Shown here piece by piece: positions 34,756 through 44,262 of a DNA stretch of 64,000 nt (the first letter of the stretch is position 1; the number at the start of each line of letters is the position of its first letter). Under the pieces are notes generated by a model that saw only the letters and a program-made list of their open reading frames with translations, was not told the DNA's origin and searched no databases. This stretch comes from JADJXV01 sp964527785 (GTDB lineage Bacteria > Bacteroidota > Ignavibacteria > Kapaibacteriales > UBA961). The DNA is taken from NCBI GenBank assembly GCA_964527785.1, contig CAZGNO010000001.1, positions 75,155-139,154 of the forward strand, given 5' to 3'. Made by a program: the position numbers and the translations under genes.

Positions 34756-35763
34756 ATGAATAAATACGATACCCTTCGCCGACTGGTTGAAATAGACTCA
34801 CCTTCCGGCTTTACGCATGACGCTTGTACCTATATTTATGAATTGCTTCAAAGTTATGGCTTGAAACCTGAATATACGAATAAGGGTGCAGTGCGCTGTG
34901 CATTGGGGAGCAATCCTACCCTTGCAATAGCAGCACATACCGATACGCTTGGCGCAATTGTTTCGGGAATCAAGTCGAACGGTACGCTCTCTTTCGCGCT
35001 TCTGGGAAGCCCGCTCCTGCCAAGTTTTGAAGGCAGCTATGTACGTGTCCATACTTTGAATGGAAAGATATATACAGGTACAATGCTGTTCAATAATCCA
35101 TCCGCTCATGCCAATCGTGATGCCTCCAAAGGTGAACGTACTATTGATTCGATGCACGTTCGCCTCGATGAAGAGGTATATTCTCAAACTGACGTGAAGA
35201 TGCTTGGAATCCGTACCGGTGATATTATTTGCTTCGACCCCCGTTATCAGGAATTACCGAGCGGGTTTATCAAATCTCATTTTATGGATAACAAAGCAGG
35301 ATGCTTTGTACTGTTTGAGCTTGCCCGTAGATTAAAAGAACTGGGAAAAGAAGTTCCTGTCGAAATATTTTTCTCAAACTATGAGGAAGTCGGGCATGGT
35401 GGAACGTGTGGCTATTCACCGACAATTACCGAACTGCTGGTAATTGATATGGGAGTCTTGGGCGACAGTTGCCAGGGGCGCGAAACACTCTGTTCGATTT
35501 GCGTAAAGGATTCAAGCGGTCCGTATGATTATGGTTTCCGCAAGAAACTGGTAGAAATAGCAGATGCAGAAAACATCTCCTATTCCCTCGATGTGTATCC
35601 GTTTTACAGTTCGGACGGTTCGGCTGCGCGAACAGCAGGTAATGATTTCAGAGTGGCATTGATAGGTCCGGGAGTTGCAGCTTCGCACGGGGTGGAGCGA
35701 ACCCATATTAAAGGTATTGAAGCTACGATTGACCTGTGTTTGGCGTATATTGAAAAGAGATAA
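34756..35763 (+). CDS. M42 family metallopeptidase (glutamyl/endoglucanase-type aminopeptidase)
   Basis: A 335-residue cytosolic aminopeptidase from the ATG at 34756 (a TTG-started extension to 34702 is less likely). M42/M28 landmarks: PSGFTHDACTYI near 15-26, metal ligand His in AAHTDTLG (about 62-69), the lid-bearing beta domain, FMDNKAGCFVL (Asp ligand, about 177), NYEEVGHGG with the catalytic Glu and metal Glu (about 212-220), and the last ligand His in GVERTHIKG near 312. These enzymes degrade peptides as large oligomers. Confidence 0.88.
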   Translation: MNKYDTLRRLVEIDSPSGFTHDACTYIYELLQSYGLKPEYTNKGAVRCALGSNPTLAIAAHTDTLGAIVSGIKSNGTLSFALLGSPLLPSFEGSYVRVHTLNGKIYTGTMLFNNPSAHANRDASKGERTIDSMHVRLDEEVYSQTDVKMLGIRTGDIICFDPRYQELPSGFIKSHFMDNKAGCFVLFELARRLKELGKEVPVEIFFSNYEEVGHGGTCGYSPTITELLVIDMGVLGDSCQGRETLCSICVKDSSGPYDYGFRKKLVEIADAENISYSLDVYPFYSSDGSAARTAGNDFRVALIGPGVAASHGVERTHIKGIEATIDLCLAYIEKR

Positions 35764-35811
35764 GGAGTAGATGTTAAGTATTCGGATGCAATAGGCGTAC
35801 TAATCAAATAG

Positions 35812-36127
35812 TGTCATTCCGAGTTCATGACAGCCACCGAGCATCTGTAAAACAATGCAATGACATTAAATAAAATACTTAACCAATGTCACCCTGAACT
35901 CGATTCAGGGTCTATTGCTGATTGGTCGTGCTTGTTTCGACGTGTTATTTCTACGTGCACACGGAGATGCTGAATCGAGTTCAGCATGACAGAACGCTAA
36001 ATCTGTTCTAACCTTTAATTAAGATAGGTCATTTATTGGGGGGCTTAGATTGACGAACCTATGCATAAGCACTACAAAACGGGACGGAACTGCACACGGA
36101 GATTCTTCACTGCCGTTCATAATGACA
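35812..36127 (+). repeat. Dispersed repeat, full copy C
   Basis: A 316-base element in the same orientation as copy A, with ends TGTCATTCC and AATGACA. It has the ACCCTGAA/TTCAGGGT and ATGCTGAA/TTCAGCAT hairpins, but is more diverged in its centre. It fills the gap between two convergent genes; no other content is seen in 35764-36159. Confidence 0.85.
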
Positions 36128-36159
36128 GGATTAACATATCTTTTTTTATGTTCCTTCAC

Positions 36160-36918
36160 TTACTTCATCGTCGCAAAATGATAGAGTGAAATTCCTGCTG
36201 CAACAGAAACATTGAGCGACTCGGCATCTCCATAGGAAGGGATACTGTATTCATGAGTGAGCAATTGGCGGATTTCGGGTGAAATCCCATGTGATTCACT
36301 ACCAAAAACAACGCCGTACTTTCCTGAAGACGAACAGTCTGAAAGCGATAGAGTGGCTCTGAGTGATGCTCCGTACAGTTTGTAATCACGTAATTGTTCG
36401 CTGATAAAACTATGTCCGTCATTTTCTTGAAAAAGATGTACACGCCAAAGCGAACCCATCGTAGCCCGAACAGTTTTAGGATGGAAGCGATGTGTTGAGT
36501 CGCCGGTAAAGAGTATAGTATCAAATCCGAACCAATCGGCAGTTCGAATGATTGTTCCTGCATTGCCCGGGTCGGTAATTCCGTCGAGAATGATAATTCG
36601 CTCGGATGTAATAGTTTCAAGAACAGGGTAGCGGACAACAGCAAGGATGCCTTGTGGTGAGCGTGCATCGGAAATTTGAGTGAAAGAACTGTTGTTTGCT
36701 TCATACACATCAATTCCACGTCGCAAAAAATCATTTGCCAATGACTCGATTGCATGAGAAATTGGGGTACGGACAACTATAAATTCAGGTTGAAAGTTGC
36801 TTGTTAAAAGTTCGGAGCAGAGTTTTTCACCTTCCGCAATGAAAAGCTGTTGCTCGTCGCGGTCAGAATTGGATTGGAGCGAACGAATAAATTTACGCTG
36901 GCTGTGAGAAAGTTGCAT
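36160..36918 (-). CDS. SpoU/TrmH family RNA 2'-O-methyltransferase
   Basis: A 252-residue SPOUT methyltransferase acting on rRNA or tRNA ribose. The N-terminal substrate-binding domain (about 1-95) precedes the knotted SAM-binding domain. Motif 1 is GITDPGNAGTIIRTADWFG near 110-128, motif 2 VFGSESHGI near 198-206, and motif 3 IPSYGDAESLNVSVAAGI near 219-237. RlmB- or TrmH-like, but the exact target RNA cannot be read from sequence. It converges on the M42 peptidase gene across repeat copy C. Confidence 0.9.
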   Translation of the reverse strand: MQLSHSQRKFIRSLQSNSDRDEQQLFIAEGEKLCSELLTSNFQPEFIVVRTPISHAIESLANDFLRRGIDVYEANNSSFTQISDARSPQGILAVVRYPVLETITSERIIILDGITDPGNAGTIIRTADWFGFDTILFTGDSTHRFHPKTVRATMGSLWRVHLFQENDGHSFISEQLRDYKLYGASLRATLSLSDCSSSGKYGVVFGSESHGISPEIRQLLTHEYSIPSYGDAESLNVSVAAGISLYHFATMK

Positions 36919-37161
36919 GATTTTATAATTTTCAGGACAAATATCACACTGACGGAAAACAGACAGACAGCATGATTAAGTGGCAATTCAAAAACAATTT
37001 TGGTAAAAATAAAACTTCATGATGACAATTTTACTATATTTCCATCGTGAATGTTTGCTCAAATCCAATCTTACTCGTAATTTGCCGTTATAATCAGTCG
37101 GCAACCCCTATGATTGAAAACCACATTTGCCTGTTGTAAGTGTTTTGAGAGGTGTATAATT

Positions 37162-37833
37162 ATGGCGAAGTTTGTTTCCAACAAAGATGAATCCATACGA
37201 CTTTTTAAGAATCCTGTTTTGGAGTTCTTTTCTCATATTCATCCGGTAACACCTATCGTCGTGTATGTTCCTGTAATTGCTTATTTTGGTTGGCAAGGAT
37301 TTATACATACTGAATTACAGTGGCTTACGATATTCTTTATGGTGGGTGTATTTTGTTGGACACTGATGGAGTATTTTCTTCATCGTTTTGTGTTTCATTA
37401 CGAGCCGAAAACCTCCTTCGGGAAGTATTTGCTTTTTTTATCGCATGGAATACATCACGACTATCCAAGAGACTCTACTCGGTTGGTCATGCCTCTGTTG
37501 GCAAGTGTACCTATTGCAATTGCAACATATATCCTTTTTAATGTTGTATTTGGCGAATACCATTACGCAGCGTTTTCGGGGATTGTGTTCGGATATGTTT
37601 GCTACGACTCTATCCATTATGCTGTTCATCATTTCCAGATGAAAGGGCGTATTGGAAGCTTTCTGAAAATATATCATTTGAAACATCATTATTCTGACGA
37701 CCATTCCGGTTATGGAGTCTCAAACCCATTATGGGATTATATTTTTGGAACTGTACCAAAACGTACTAAGCCAACCGAAACAGTTGTGACAGCATCCGAA
37801 AAACAAAACTCTGTTCAAGAAGAAAAAATCTAG
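37162..37833 (+). CDS. Fatty acid 2-hydroxylase-like membrane protein (sterol desaturase superfamily)
   Basis: A 223-residue diiron membrane enzyme from the ATG at 37162, preceded by GAGAGG; the frame continues upstream to a TTG at 37114, without support. It has four hydrophobic segments and the His clusters of the superfamily: LHRFVFH, HGIHHDYP, HYAVHH and HLKHHYS, plus the closing NPLWDYIFGT. This pattern is closest to fatty acid 2-hydroxylase (FA2H/Scs7), which makes 2-hydroxy fatty acids for sphingolipids or LPS. nuoC follows 26 bases downstream. Confidence 0.88.
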   Translation: MAKFVSNKDESIRLFKNPVLEFFSHIHPVTPIVVYVPVIAYFGWQGFIHTELQWLTIFFMVGVFCWTLMEYFLHRFVFHYEPKTSFGKYLLFLSHGIHHDYPRDSTRLVMPLLASVPIAIATYILFNVVFGEYHYAAFSGIVFGYVCYDSIHYAVHHFQMKGRIGSFLKIYHLKHHYSDDHSGYGVSNPLWDYIFGTVPKRTKPTETVVTASEKQNSVQEEKI

Positions 37834-37859
37834 TACTTATATTATTTAAAATATACTTT

Positions 37860-38381
37860 ATGGCTCTTTCCAAAGAAACAATACTTGATGTTGTGCGTCC
37901 CGTTTGTCCGAGCGTGGAAACGCTAGAGCATCACAATCAACTCACATTACTTATTCCGATTGCCGATATTGTGGAAGTATGCCGCGAATTGCGCGATAAT
38001 TCACTGACTCAATTTACATTCTTGGTAGATATTACTGCTATAGACTGGAATCGCAAGACTGATCGCTTTGAGGTGGTCTATTTTCTACAGTCTATGGCAT
38101 ATAAAGAGCGGGTTCGCCTGAAAGTAGCGTTACCTAATTCAGAGCATCCGCATTGCCCAACTGTTGTGGGAGTGTGGGAAGCAGCAGATTGGTATGAACG
38201 TGAAGCGTATGATATGTACGGTATCAAGTTCGACGGTCATCCTGACTTACGCCGTTTTTATATGCCTGAGGATTTTGCAGACCCGTCTAATGCCGAGCCG
38301 ATATATCCTCTTCGCAAGGACTTTCCGCTGATGGGTATTCCCGGTTCGATGCCTCTGCCGCCTATGCCGGAAAAAATTTAA
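37860..38381 (+). CDS. nuoC: NADH-quinone oxidoreductase subunit C
   Basis: A 173-residue peripheral-arm subunit of respiratory complex I (30 kDa subunit). The family signature AADWYEREAYDMYGI at 108-122 is followed by HPDLRRFYMPEDF. Length is typical for a single NuoC (not fused to NuoD). No other nuo gene is in the window and a terminator follows, so this subunit is encoded away from the rest, or the operon is split. Confidence 0.93.
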   Translation: MALSKETILDVVRPVCPSVETLEHHNQLTLLIPIADIVEVCRELRDNSLTQFTFLVDITAIDWNRKTDRFEVVYFLQSMAYKERVRLKVALPNSEHPHCPTVVGVWEAADWYEREAYDMYGIKFDGHPDLRRFYMPEDFADPSNAEPIYPLRKDFPLMGIPGSMPLPPMPEKI

Positions 38382-38399
38382 TGGTGAATATTTTCAATG

Positions 38400-38452
38400 A
38401 AATCCGTTTAATCCGGTATGCTTACGTCGTCCGGCGTTTAACGGATTTTTTG
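38400..38452 (+). terminator. Terminator after nuoC
   Basis: AATCCGTTTAATCCGG and CCGGCGTTTAACGGATT form a stem with a small internal loop, followed by a T run. Confidence 0.75.
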
Positions 38453-38523
38453 TATTTTTTCTAGGTAATGGAATAATTAGATTCTTCGATTATTAAAAAT
38501 ATCTAAACGGTACACGGTTTTCC

Positions 38524-39189
38524 ATGACACTTCAACGATTCTTATTATGCTGTAGTATTTCGGCGGCTTTGGTTGTGTCGGGCTGCTTGTTCATAAAGCA
38601 AAAGGAAACACCTCCTCCGCCTCCAACAGTTCTTAGCCCTCAGCCGGAAATCCAAATGAGTGAGGATTTGGTACGCTCGAAAGCAGGAGATATGATTGCA
38701 TTTCTGCCACAGGGCTGGTTCTTTGTGGAATTGGAAGGTAAGGCACCTTCAGATGTTTTTGCTATCGCTGTAAATCCTGATTATACTCTTTCTGCAGTAT
38801 TTTCTACGCTTCGCAAAACTGAAACAAGCGATTCGGTAATCGGGCGTGAAGGAGTTTACGCGCTTGCACGAATGAGTTTTGCCCGTCATGAACGTAAATC
38901 TGCAGGTAGTGTGAAACTGGTCGGGAAAACAACTGCCTTGAAAATCGGAGCACGTGAGTTTGGTTTCTTTGAGATTACAGGAATATTCCGTCCGGATACT
39001 ACAGGTGCATTACCGGGTGTTTCTCCTGTTTATGGGACTCTAAAAACAAAGGTTGCTGTCTTTAATTCATCAATTAATAATTATTATGAATTGGCAATTG
39101 TCCCGACAACCATCAGTGGCAAACCGCTTCCGACGGAAGATGAAATAAGTAAGGTTTTCCGTTCGATGCTCACAACAGTTCAATTTTGA
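38524..39189 (+). CDS. Hypothetical lipoprotein
   Basis: A 221-residue protein with a lipoprotein signal (LLCCSISAALVVSGC, lipobox VSGC, Cys21), then a Pro-rich linker (TPPPPPTVLSP) and a globular domain resembling the product at 11241 in length and strand pattern (DMIAFLPQGWFFVELEG). No family is recognised. It lies 17 bases ahead of the small gene at 39206 and heads the group that runs into lepA-lepB. Confidence 0.72.
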   Translation: MTLQRFLLCCSISAALVVSGCLFIKQKETPPPPPTVLSPQPEIQMSEDLVRSKAGDMIAFLPQGWFFVELEGKAPSDVFAIAVNPDYTLSAVFSTLRKTETSDSVIGREGVYALARMSFARHERKSAGSVKLVGKTTALKIGAREFGFFEITGIFRPDTTGALPGVSPVYGTLKTKVAVFNSSINNYYELAIVPTTISGKPLPTEDEISKVFRSMLTTVQF

Positions 39190-39205
39190 AGTACGTATTG
39201 AAGTT

Positions 39206-39622
39206 ATGATTCTTTCTGACGATACACAGGCAATTCTTGATTATTTGGAATCTACCGATGCAAAGCTTCGCAAGTCGAATGACCTCGGCGCTTTGCTCGA
39301 AATAGGGGCACAAACAGGTGCTGCTGATGAAATGAATGCGATGATTCTTAGCGGGAAAAACATTTGGAGTGTGTACGGTATTATCAAAAAAACAAGTTCA
39401 AATGACGAGAGCTTTCAGAATTTGGAAGCACAGTTCATGACCGAAATTAATACGCTCCGAAGCGGAATTGCCGATTTCCTTATATCTGTTTCCGAAGAAA
39501 TTTACAAACGGTTCGAGGATACATATTTAGGAATGAATCAAGGTACTATTCGAAATATAGTTGATTTGGCACATGATTTTGCTGCTCTGAAAAATCTTCA
39601 GAATGAATCAAAGTATAAGTAA
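39206..39622 (+). CDS. Hypothetical helical protein
   Basis: A 138-residue, probably all-helical cytoplasmic protein without signal or membrane segment (TQAILDYLESTDAKLRKSND, then FQNLEAQFMTEINTLRSGIA and YKRFEDTYLGMNQGTIRNIV). No motif is recognised. It is 17 bases from the lipoprotein gene and 55 bases before lepA, so co-transcription is likely. Confidence 0.62.
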   Translation: MILSDDTQAILDYLESTDAKLRKSNDLGALLEIGAQTGAADEMNAMILSGKNIWSVYGIIKKTSSNDESFQNLEAQFMTEINTLRSGIADFLISVSEEIYKRFEDTYLGMNQGTIRNIVDLAHDFAALKNLQNESKYK

Positions 39623-39676
39623 ATAAACAAACAGACGAACAGAAAGTCTCTCAGCTCAATAACTCACAAAGGAACA

Positions 39677-41479
39677 ATGCAGAATCTCAGAAATTTTTGT
39701 ATCATAGCACATATTGACCACGGAAAATCTACACTAGCCGATCGCCTTTTAGAAAAGACAGGGCGTGTTTCCCTTCGTGAAATGACCATGAACCAAATCT
39801 TGGACGATAATCCACTCGAACAAGAACGCGGTATCACCATCAAACTTCATGCTATTCAAATGAGCTACACCGCTAAAAGCGGCAAGGATTATACCCTTAA
39901 TCTAATTGACACTCCCGGTCACGTGGATTTTTCTTATGAAGTATCGCGTTCTCTTGCCGCGTGTGAAGGTGCGCTGTTGGTAGTAGATGCCACACAGGGG
40001 GTTGAGGCGCAAACTATTAGTAATCTTTACCTTGCTATCGAAGCAGGACTTGAAATTATACCTGTTCTCAATAAGATTGACCTTCCGAGTGCTACCACGA
40101 CAATCGAAGGTGTTAAGCAACAGGTAATGGATTTACTTGGTTGCAAAGAAGAAGATATGATTATGGCTTCTGCTAAAGCAGGAATAGGGATTGAGGATAT
40201 TCTCGAAGCTGTCGTTGAAAGAATACCCCCACCGAAAGGTGATCCTAATGCACCTCTCCGTGCATTGATTTACGACTCTGTATTTGATGCGTATCGAGGC
40301 GTTATTGTCTATATACGGGTAATTGACGGAACTCTTCGTGAAAAAGACAAGGTCTTGTTTATGATGGCTGATGAAGTATACGAGGTGGAGGAAGCCGGTG
40401 TACTCTATATGAAACGGCAGCGTACCGGAGTACTCACTGCCGGTGATGTGGGATATATTACCGCGAATATCCGTAGGTTGCAGGATACAAAAGCGGGTGA
40501 TACAGTTACCCACAACAACCGCAAATGCGAGAAGGCAATTGAAGGGTTTCGCGAAGTAAAGCCGATGGTTTTTAGCGGTATATATCCTGCTGACAGCGAT
40601 GATTTCGAGAATCTGCGTGAAGCACTGGGTAAGCTGACCTTGAATGACGCGGCAATTTCATTCGAGCCGGAATCATCTGCTGCACTTGGATTTGGTTTTA
40701 GGTGCGGCTTCTTGGGCTTGTTGCACATGGAAATTGTGCAGGAACGTCTTGAACGTGAGTTTAACCAAGTAATTGTTACTACTGTCCCTAATGTGCGCTA
40801 TCATATAATTCGTACAGACGGCGAAGAGCTATGGGTGGAAAATCCTGCACAAATGCCACCTCCGGGGAATATTGCAGATATCCGTGAGCCGTTTATCAAA
40901 GCACAGATAATCACGCCAACCGAGTATATCGGTGCAATTATGAAACTCTGTCTTGACCGCCGCGGAGTGTTTTTGAATACAGTCTATCTTTCTGCAACTC
41001 GTGTGGATATTAGCTTTGAATTGCCGCTAGGCGAGGTGATTTTTGATTTTTACGATAAACTGAAATCTTCAACTCGCGGCTACGCTTCACTTGATTATGA
41101 TTATGCCGATTACCGTTCAGGAGATTTGGTCAAATTGGATATTATGCTGAATGGCGAACCTGTAGATGCACTCAGTTCGATAATTCATAGAGCAAAGGCA
41201 CATGAATGGGGCAAAAAATTATGTTCGAAATTGAAAGAACTTATTCCACGTCAAATGTTTGAAGTAATCATTCAAGCAGCCATCGGTGCCAAAATTGTTT
41301 CGCGTGATACCATTAGCGCAATGCGTAAAAACGTACTCGCAAAATGCTATGGCGGCGATATTTCTCGAAAAAGAAAATTATTAGAGAAACAAAAAGAAGG
41401 TAAGAAGCGTATGAAGCAAGTCGGACGGGTTGAAATACCTCAGGAAGCGTTTCTGGCTGTTTTGAGTATAGAGCATTAA
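39677..41479 (+). CDS. lepA: Elongation factor 4
   Basis: A 600-residue translational GTPase that back-translocates or remodels stalled ribosomes. GTPase motifs are G1 AHIDHGKST (11-19), G3 DTPGH (78-82) and G4 NKID (132-135). The EF-G-like domains follow, ending in the LepA-specific C-terminal domain with the Lys-rich AKCYGGDISRKRKLLEKQKE segment (about 558-577). Length equals that of E. coli LepA. lepB follows 56 bases later, as in many bacteria. Confidence 0.97.
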   Translation: MQNLRNFCIIAHIDHGKSTLADRLLEKTGRVSLREMTMNQILDDNPLEQERGITIKLHAIQMSYTAKSGKDYTLNLIDTPGHVDFSYEVSRSLAACEGALLVVDATQGVEAQTISNLYLAIEAGLEIIPVLNKIDLPSATTTIEGVKQQVMDLLGCKEEDMIMASAKAGIGIEDILEAVVERIPPPKGDPNAPLRALIYDSVFDAYRGVIVYIRVIDGTLREKDKVLFMMADEVYEVEEAGVLYMKRQRTGVLTAGDVGYITANIRRLQDTKAGDTVTHNNRKCEKAIEGFREVKPMVFSGIYPADSDDFENLREALGKLTLNDAAISFEPESSAALGFGFRCGFLGLLHMEIVQERLEREFNQVIVTTVPNVRYHIIRTDGEELWVENPAQMPPPGNIADIREPFIKAQIITPTEYIGAIMKLCLDRRGVFLNTVYLSATRVDISFELPLGEVIFDFYDKLKSSTRGYASLDYDYADYRSGDLVKLDIMLNGEPVDALSSIIHRAKAHEWGKKLCSKLKELIPRQMFEVIIQAAIGAKIVSRDTISAMRKNVLAKCYGGDISRKRKLLEKQKEGKKRMKQVGRVEIPQEAFLAVLSIEH

Positions 41480-41535
41480 TCTCCACTAAGTCACTCAATT
41501 TTAGGTTTAATTATTCAATTTATATTTAATTTGTT

Positions 41536-42459
41536 ATGTCCACTACCGAAAAGCCATCAGCCGGATTGTTTTCTAAGAAATCAAAGCAATCCAAAAAACT
41601 ACCGGAAACTCCGAAAGAGCATTTTGTTTCATGGGTGAAAACTATTGTCGGAGCAATTTTAGTGGTGATGGTGATTAATGGTTTGTTGGTTGCATCGTTT
41701 GTTGTACCGACGGGTTCAATGGAAAATACGGTCGCCACCGGCGATTTTGTATTTGTTAATCGTTTAATCTTTGCACCTTCCACACCTCAAGTGATTCCGT
41801 TCATCAATCAGCCGCTTCCATTTTTGCGATTGCCCGGCTGGCGTTCTCCCAGGCAGGGTGACGTGATTGTTTTTATTTTTCCGGGTATGAGGGATGAAAT
41901 TGAATCAACAGAATTTCAATATTATTTAAAACGCTGCGTGGCTGTTGCCGGAGATACATTAGCAATTATCAATACCAGAGTATATGTAAACGGCAAAGAA
42001 TTTATGCTTCCTCCAAATGGAAAGTTCGATAACATTCCGATGAATCCGGGTGATCAATACCAAACATTTCCTGTGGGTCGTGGTTTTACTCGTGATAATT
42101 ACGGACCAATCCGAATTCCTAAAAAAGGGGATGTCATAAAACTAACAATTGATAACAGACTTGAATGGGATATGTTTATTCGCCGTGAAGGGCACTCTGT
42201 AGGTCTTGACGGAACTCAGGTTATTGTGGATGGTAAGCCCTCAACAAGCTACACAATAGAGCGGGATTACTGCTTTGGTATGGGGGATAATCGCAATAAC
42301 AGCTTGGATAGTCGTTATTGGGGATTTGTTCCGGTTGAAAATATCATTGGAACACCAATGGTGGTATATTGGTCATGGGATACAGGTCTTGGAGTCAGCG
42401 ATTTCTTCCAAAAACTGGGTACAATCCGATGGTCGCGCTTAGGGACAATAATCAGGTAG
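41536..42459 (+). CDS. lepB: Signal peptidase I
   Basis: A 307-residue type I signal peptidase that removes signal peptides at the periplasmic face of the membrane. One transmembrane helix (about 34-56) precedes the catalytic Ser61 (PTGSMENTV) and general-base Lys132 (YYLKRCVAVAGD). The final box GDNRNNSLDSRYWGFVP lies near 255-271. A long extra insertion (about 145-235) is common in Bacteroidota enzymes. It forms the lepA-lepB pair and has a terminator 35 bases downstream. Confidence 0.95.
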   Translation: MSTTEKPSAGLFSKKSKQSKKLPETPKEHFVSWVKTIVGAILVVMVINGLLVASFVVPTGSMENTVATGDFVFVNRLIFAPSTPQVIPFINQPLPFLRLPGWRSPRQGDVIVFIFPGMRDEIESTEFQYYLKRCVAVAGDTLAIINTRVYVNGKEFMLPPNGKFDNIPMNPGDQYQTFPVGRGFTRDNYGPIRIPKKGDVIKLTIDNRLEWDMFIRREGHSVGLDGTQVIVDGKPSTSYTIERDYCFGMGDNRNNSLDSRYWGFVPVENIIGTPMVVYWSWDTGLGVSDFFQKLGTIRWSRLGTIIR

Positions 42460-42493
42460 TTCGCCGGTAAACAAATATGCTGTAAAGTTTTTG

Positions 42494-42530
42494 AAAGGGC
42501 AGATAGTACGTATCTGTCCTTTTTTATTAC
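42494..42530 (+). terminator. Rho-independent terminator of lepB
   Basis: AAAGGGCAGATA pairs with TATCTGTCCTTT around a 5-base loop, followed by T. Confidence 0.85.
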
Positions 42531-42703
42531 CGGTATTACCGAGTTTTTCAAAAGCGAGAAGTATCAAAACATCATAAACAAAGCTGAGAATCCTCGATTC
42601 TCACGATTTATCTTGTTTTCTCAGTCAAAATCCGATAATTTAATCGTAATAAAACTTTAAGGTTACTACTCTATCCGTTTTTTCAATTTTTAAAGAGGTG
42701 GTT

Positions 42704-43612
42704 ATGTTCTTATTTATCCTTGGTATTGTACTGTTTATCATCGGAAATGCTGCAAAGCCAAATACAGGAGGGCTGTCGCGTTTCCGCAATATTCTGCGTT
42801 TGGGAGGTTTGGCAGTAATGATTATAGGGGCATTAACTGCAACTGTTCGACAAATACCTGCCGGTCATATAGGGGTTCAGGTATTGTTTGGAAAAGTTGA
42901 AGAGACGGTTCTCTATGAGGGGTTAAACTTTGTAAATCCTCTAATGACAGTAAAAGAAATTGAAATAAGAACTCAAAATTATACCATGAGTTCAATTCAT
43001 GATGAGGGGCAACAGACAGGAGATGACGGTATCCGGGTACTCAGTAAGGATGGTCTTGAGGTTGCGATTGACCTGACTGTCCTCTATCGTATTGACCCAC
43101 AGTATGCTCCAAAAATATATAGAGATCTAAATCTTGACTATGAAAACAGATATATACGCGGAGTAGCACGTACAAGAATTCGTGAAGGAGCAACGGGCTA
43201 TGTAGCGACAGATTTATACTCGGCGAGACGTAAGGAATTTGAAAACTCAATTCGTGTTTTAGTTGATGCAGACTTCACGAAGAAAGGATTTGTTCTGGAT
43301 CAATTGCTTATCCGTAATATTGCTCTTCCGGCTTCGGTGAAAGAAAGTATAGAGCGAAAAATCAATGCCGAACAAGATGCCCAGCGTATGGAATACGTAC
43401 TGGACAAAGGTCGCCGTGAGGCAGAGCTGAAACGTGTCGAGGCGCAAGGAACAGCAGATGCTCAGAAAATTCTAAGTGAGGGGTTGAATGAAAAGGTACT
43501 CCAATACGAAATGATAAAAGTTCAGAAAGAACTTGTTAATTCATCGAACTCTAAAATAATAATAATGGGTAGCGGCAAAGCGAACCCACCAATAATTTTA
43601 GACGGAAAGTAA
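42704..43612 (+). CDS. SPFH/prohibitin family membrane protein
   Basis: A 302-residue protein from the ATG at 42704, which has AGAGGTGG upstream (a GTG lies two codons earlier). Two close N-terminal hydrophobic segments (about 1-15 and 27-45) precede the SPFH/band-7 domain (AGHIGVQVLFGKVEETVLYEG, LTVLYRIDPQYAPKIYRDL), then a coiled-coil stretch (INAEQDAQRMEYVLDKGRRE onward). Prohibitin-like proteins form ring scaffolds in membranes and often control proteases such as FtsH. It is monocistronic. Confidence 0.88.
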   Translation: MFLFILGIVLFIIGNAAKPNTGGLSRFRNILRLGGLAVMIIGALTATVRQIPAGHIGVQVLFGKVEETVLYEGLNFVNPLMTVKEIEIRTQNYTMSSIHDEGQQTGDDGIRVLSKDGLEVAIDLTVLYRIDPQYAPKIYRDLNLDYENRYIRGVARTRIREGATGYVATDLYSARRKEFENSIRVLVDADFTKKGFVLDQLLIRNIALPASVKESIERKINAEQDAQRMEYVLDKGRREAELKRVEAQGTADAQKILSEGLNEKVLQYEMIKVQKELVNSSNSKIIIMGSGKANPPIILDGK

Positions 43613-43633
43613 CAACGTAAAAACGTAGTAATG

Positions 43634-43675
43634 ATATAGCCCAACCGTTATTGAAAAATAGCGAATGGGCTATAT
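43634..43675 (+). terminator. Hairpin after the SPFH gene
   Basis: ATATAGCCCA at 43634-43643 and TGGGCTATAT at 43666-43675 pair perfectly around a 22-base loop. No long T-run follows, so it may be a terminator or a stabilising hairpin. Confidence 0.6.
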
Positions 43676-43707
43676 CTGTTTAATATCATTAATTTACAGT
43701 AACTGTG

Positions 43708-44262
43708 ATGCCAAAACCTATAATTACTACAGACCGCTTGATCATCAGGCATTGGAAGGATGATGATATTGAGCCGTTTATACAGATGAATTCAGACCCA
43801 CTGGTAATGAAATATTTTCCGGGTACAATGAGTAAGGAACAGACACTTCAATTTGTTAGTAGAATTACTCGGTATTTTGAGGAGCATAATTATGGATTAT
43901 TTGCTGTTCAGGAAAAAGCAGGCGGAGAATTTATCGGGTTTATTGGTTTCTCACATCCTCGCTTTGAGAGTTTCTTTACACCATGTGTTGAAATTGGCTG
44001 GCGGTTATGCGCCAAACATTGGGGGAAGGGTTTAGCCACTGAGGGAGCAAGAGCGTGTTTGGTGTACGGATTTACGGCATTAAATTTTGATAGAATATAC
44101 TCATTTACTGCCGTACCAAATATTCCGTCGGTAAATGTAATGAAAAAAATAGGGTTGAAGCATATCGGCGAGTTTAATCATCCGATGCTGAATGAAGACA
44201 GTTGGTTGAGCAGACATTTTTTATACGGCATTACAGTTGAAGAATGGAAAGCAAATAAATAG
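43708..44262 (+). CDS. GNAT family N-acetyltransferase (RimJ/RimL type)
   Basis: A 184-residue acetyltransferase from the ATG at 43708, next to an in-frame GTG at 43705. The family layout is clear: TDRLIIRHWKDDDIEPF start, then FIGFIGFSHPRF, the acetyl-CoA loop region VEIGWRLCAKHWGKGLATEGA and the end motif FDRIYSFTAVPNIPSVNVMKKIGLKHIGEF. It resembles the RimJ/RimL group, which acetylates protein N-termini or small amines. Substrate unknown. Confidence 0.9.
   Translation: MPKPIITTDRLIIRHWKDDDIEPFIQMNSDPLVMKYFPGTMSKEQTLQFVSRITRYFEEHNYGLFAVQEKAGGEFIGFIGFSHPRFESFFTPCVEIGWRLCAKHWGKGLATEGARACLVYGFTALNFDRIYSFTAVPNIPSVNVMKKIGLKHIGEFNHPMLNEDSWLSRHFLYGITVEEWKANK

Noticed and set aside
36165..36776. 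A 203-codon minus-strand frame
   Set aside because: Lies inside the SpoU-methyltransferase gene in another frame; shadow of a clearly conserved protein.
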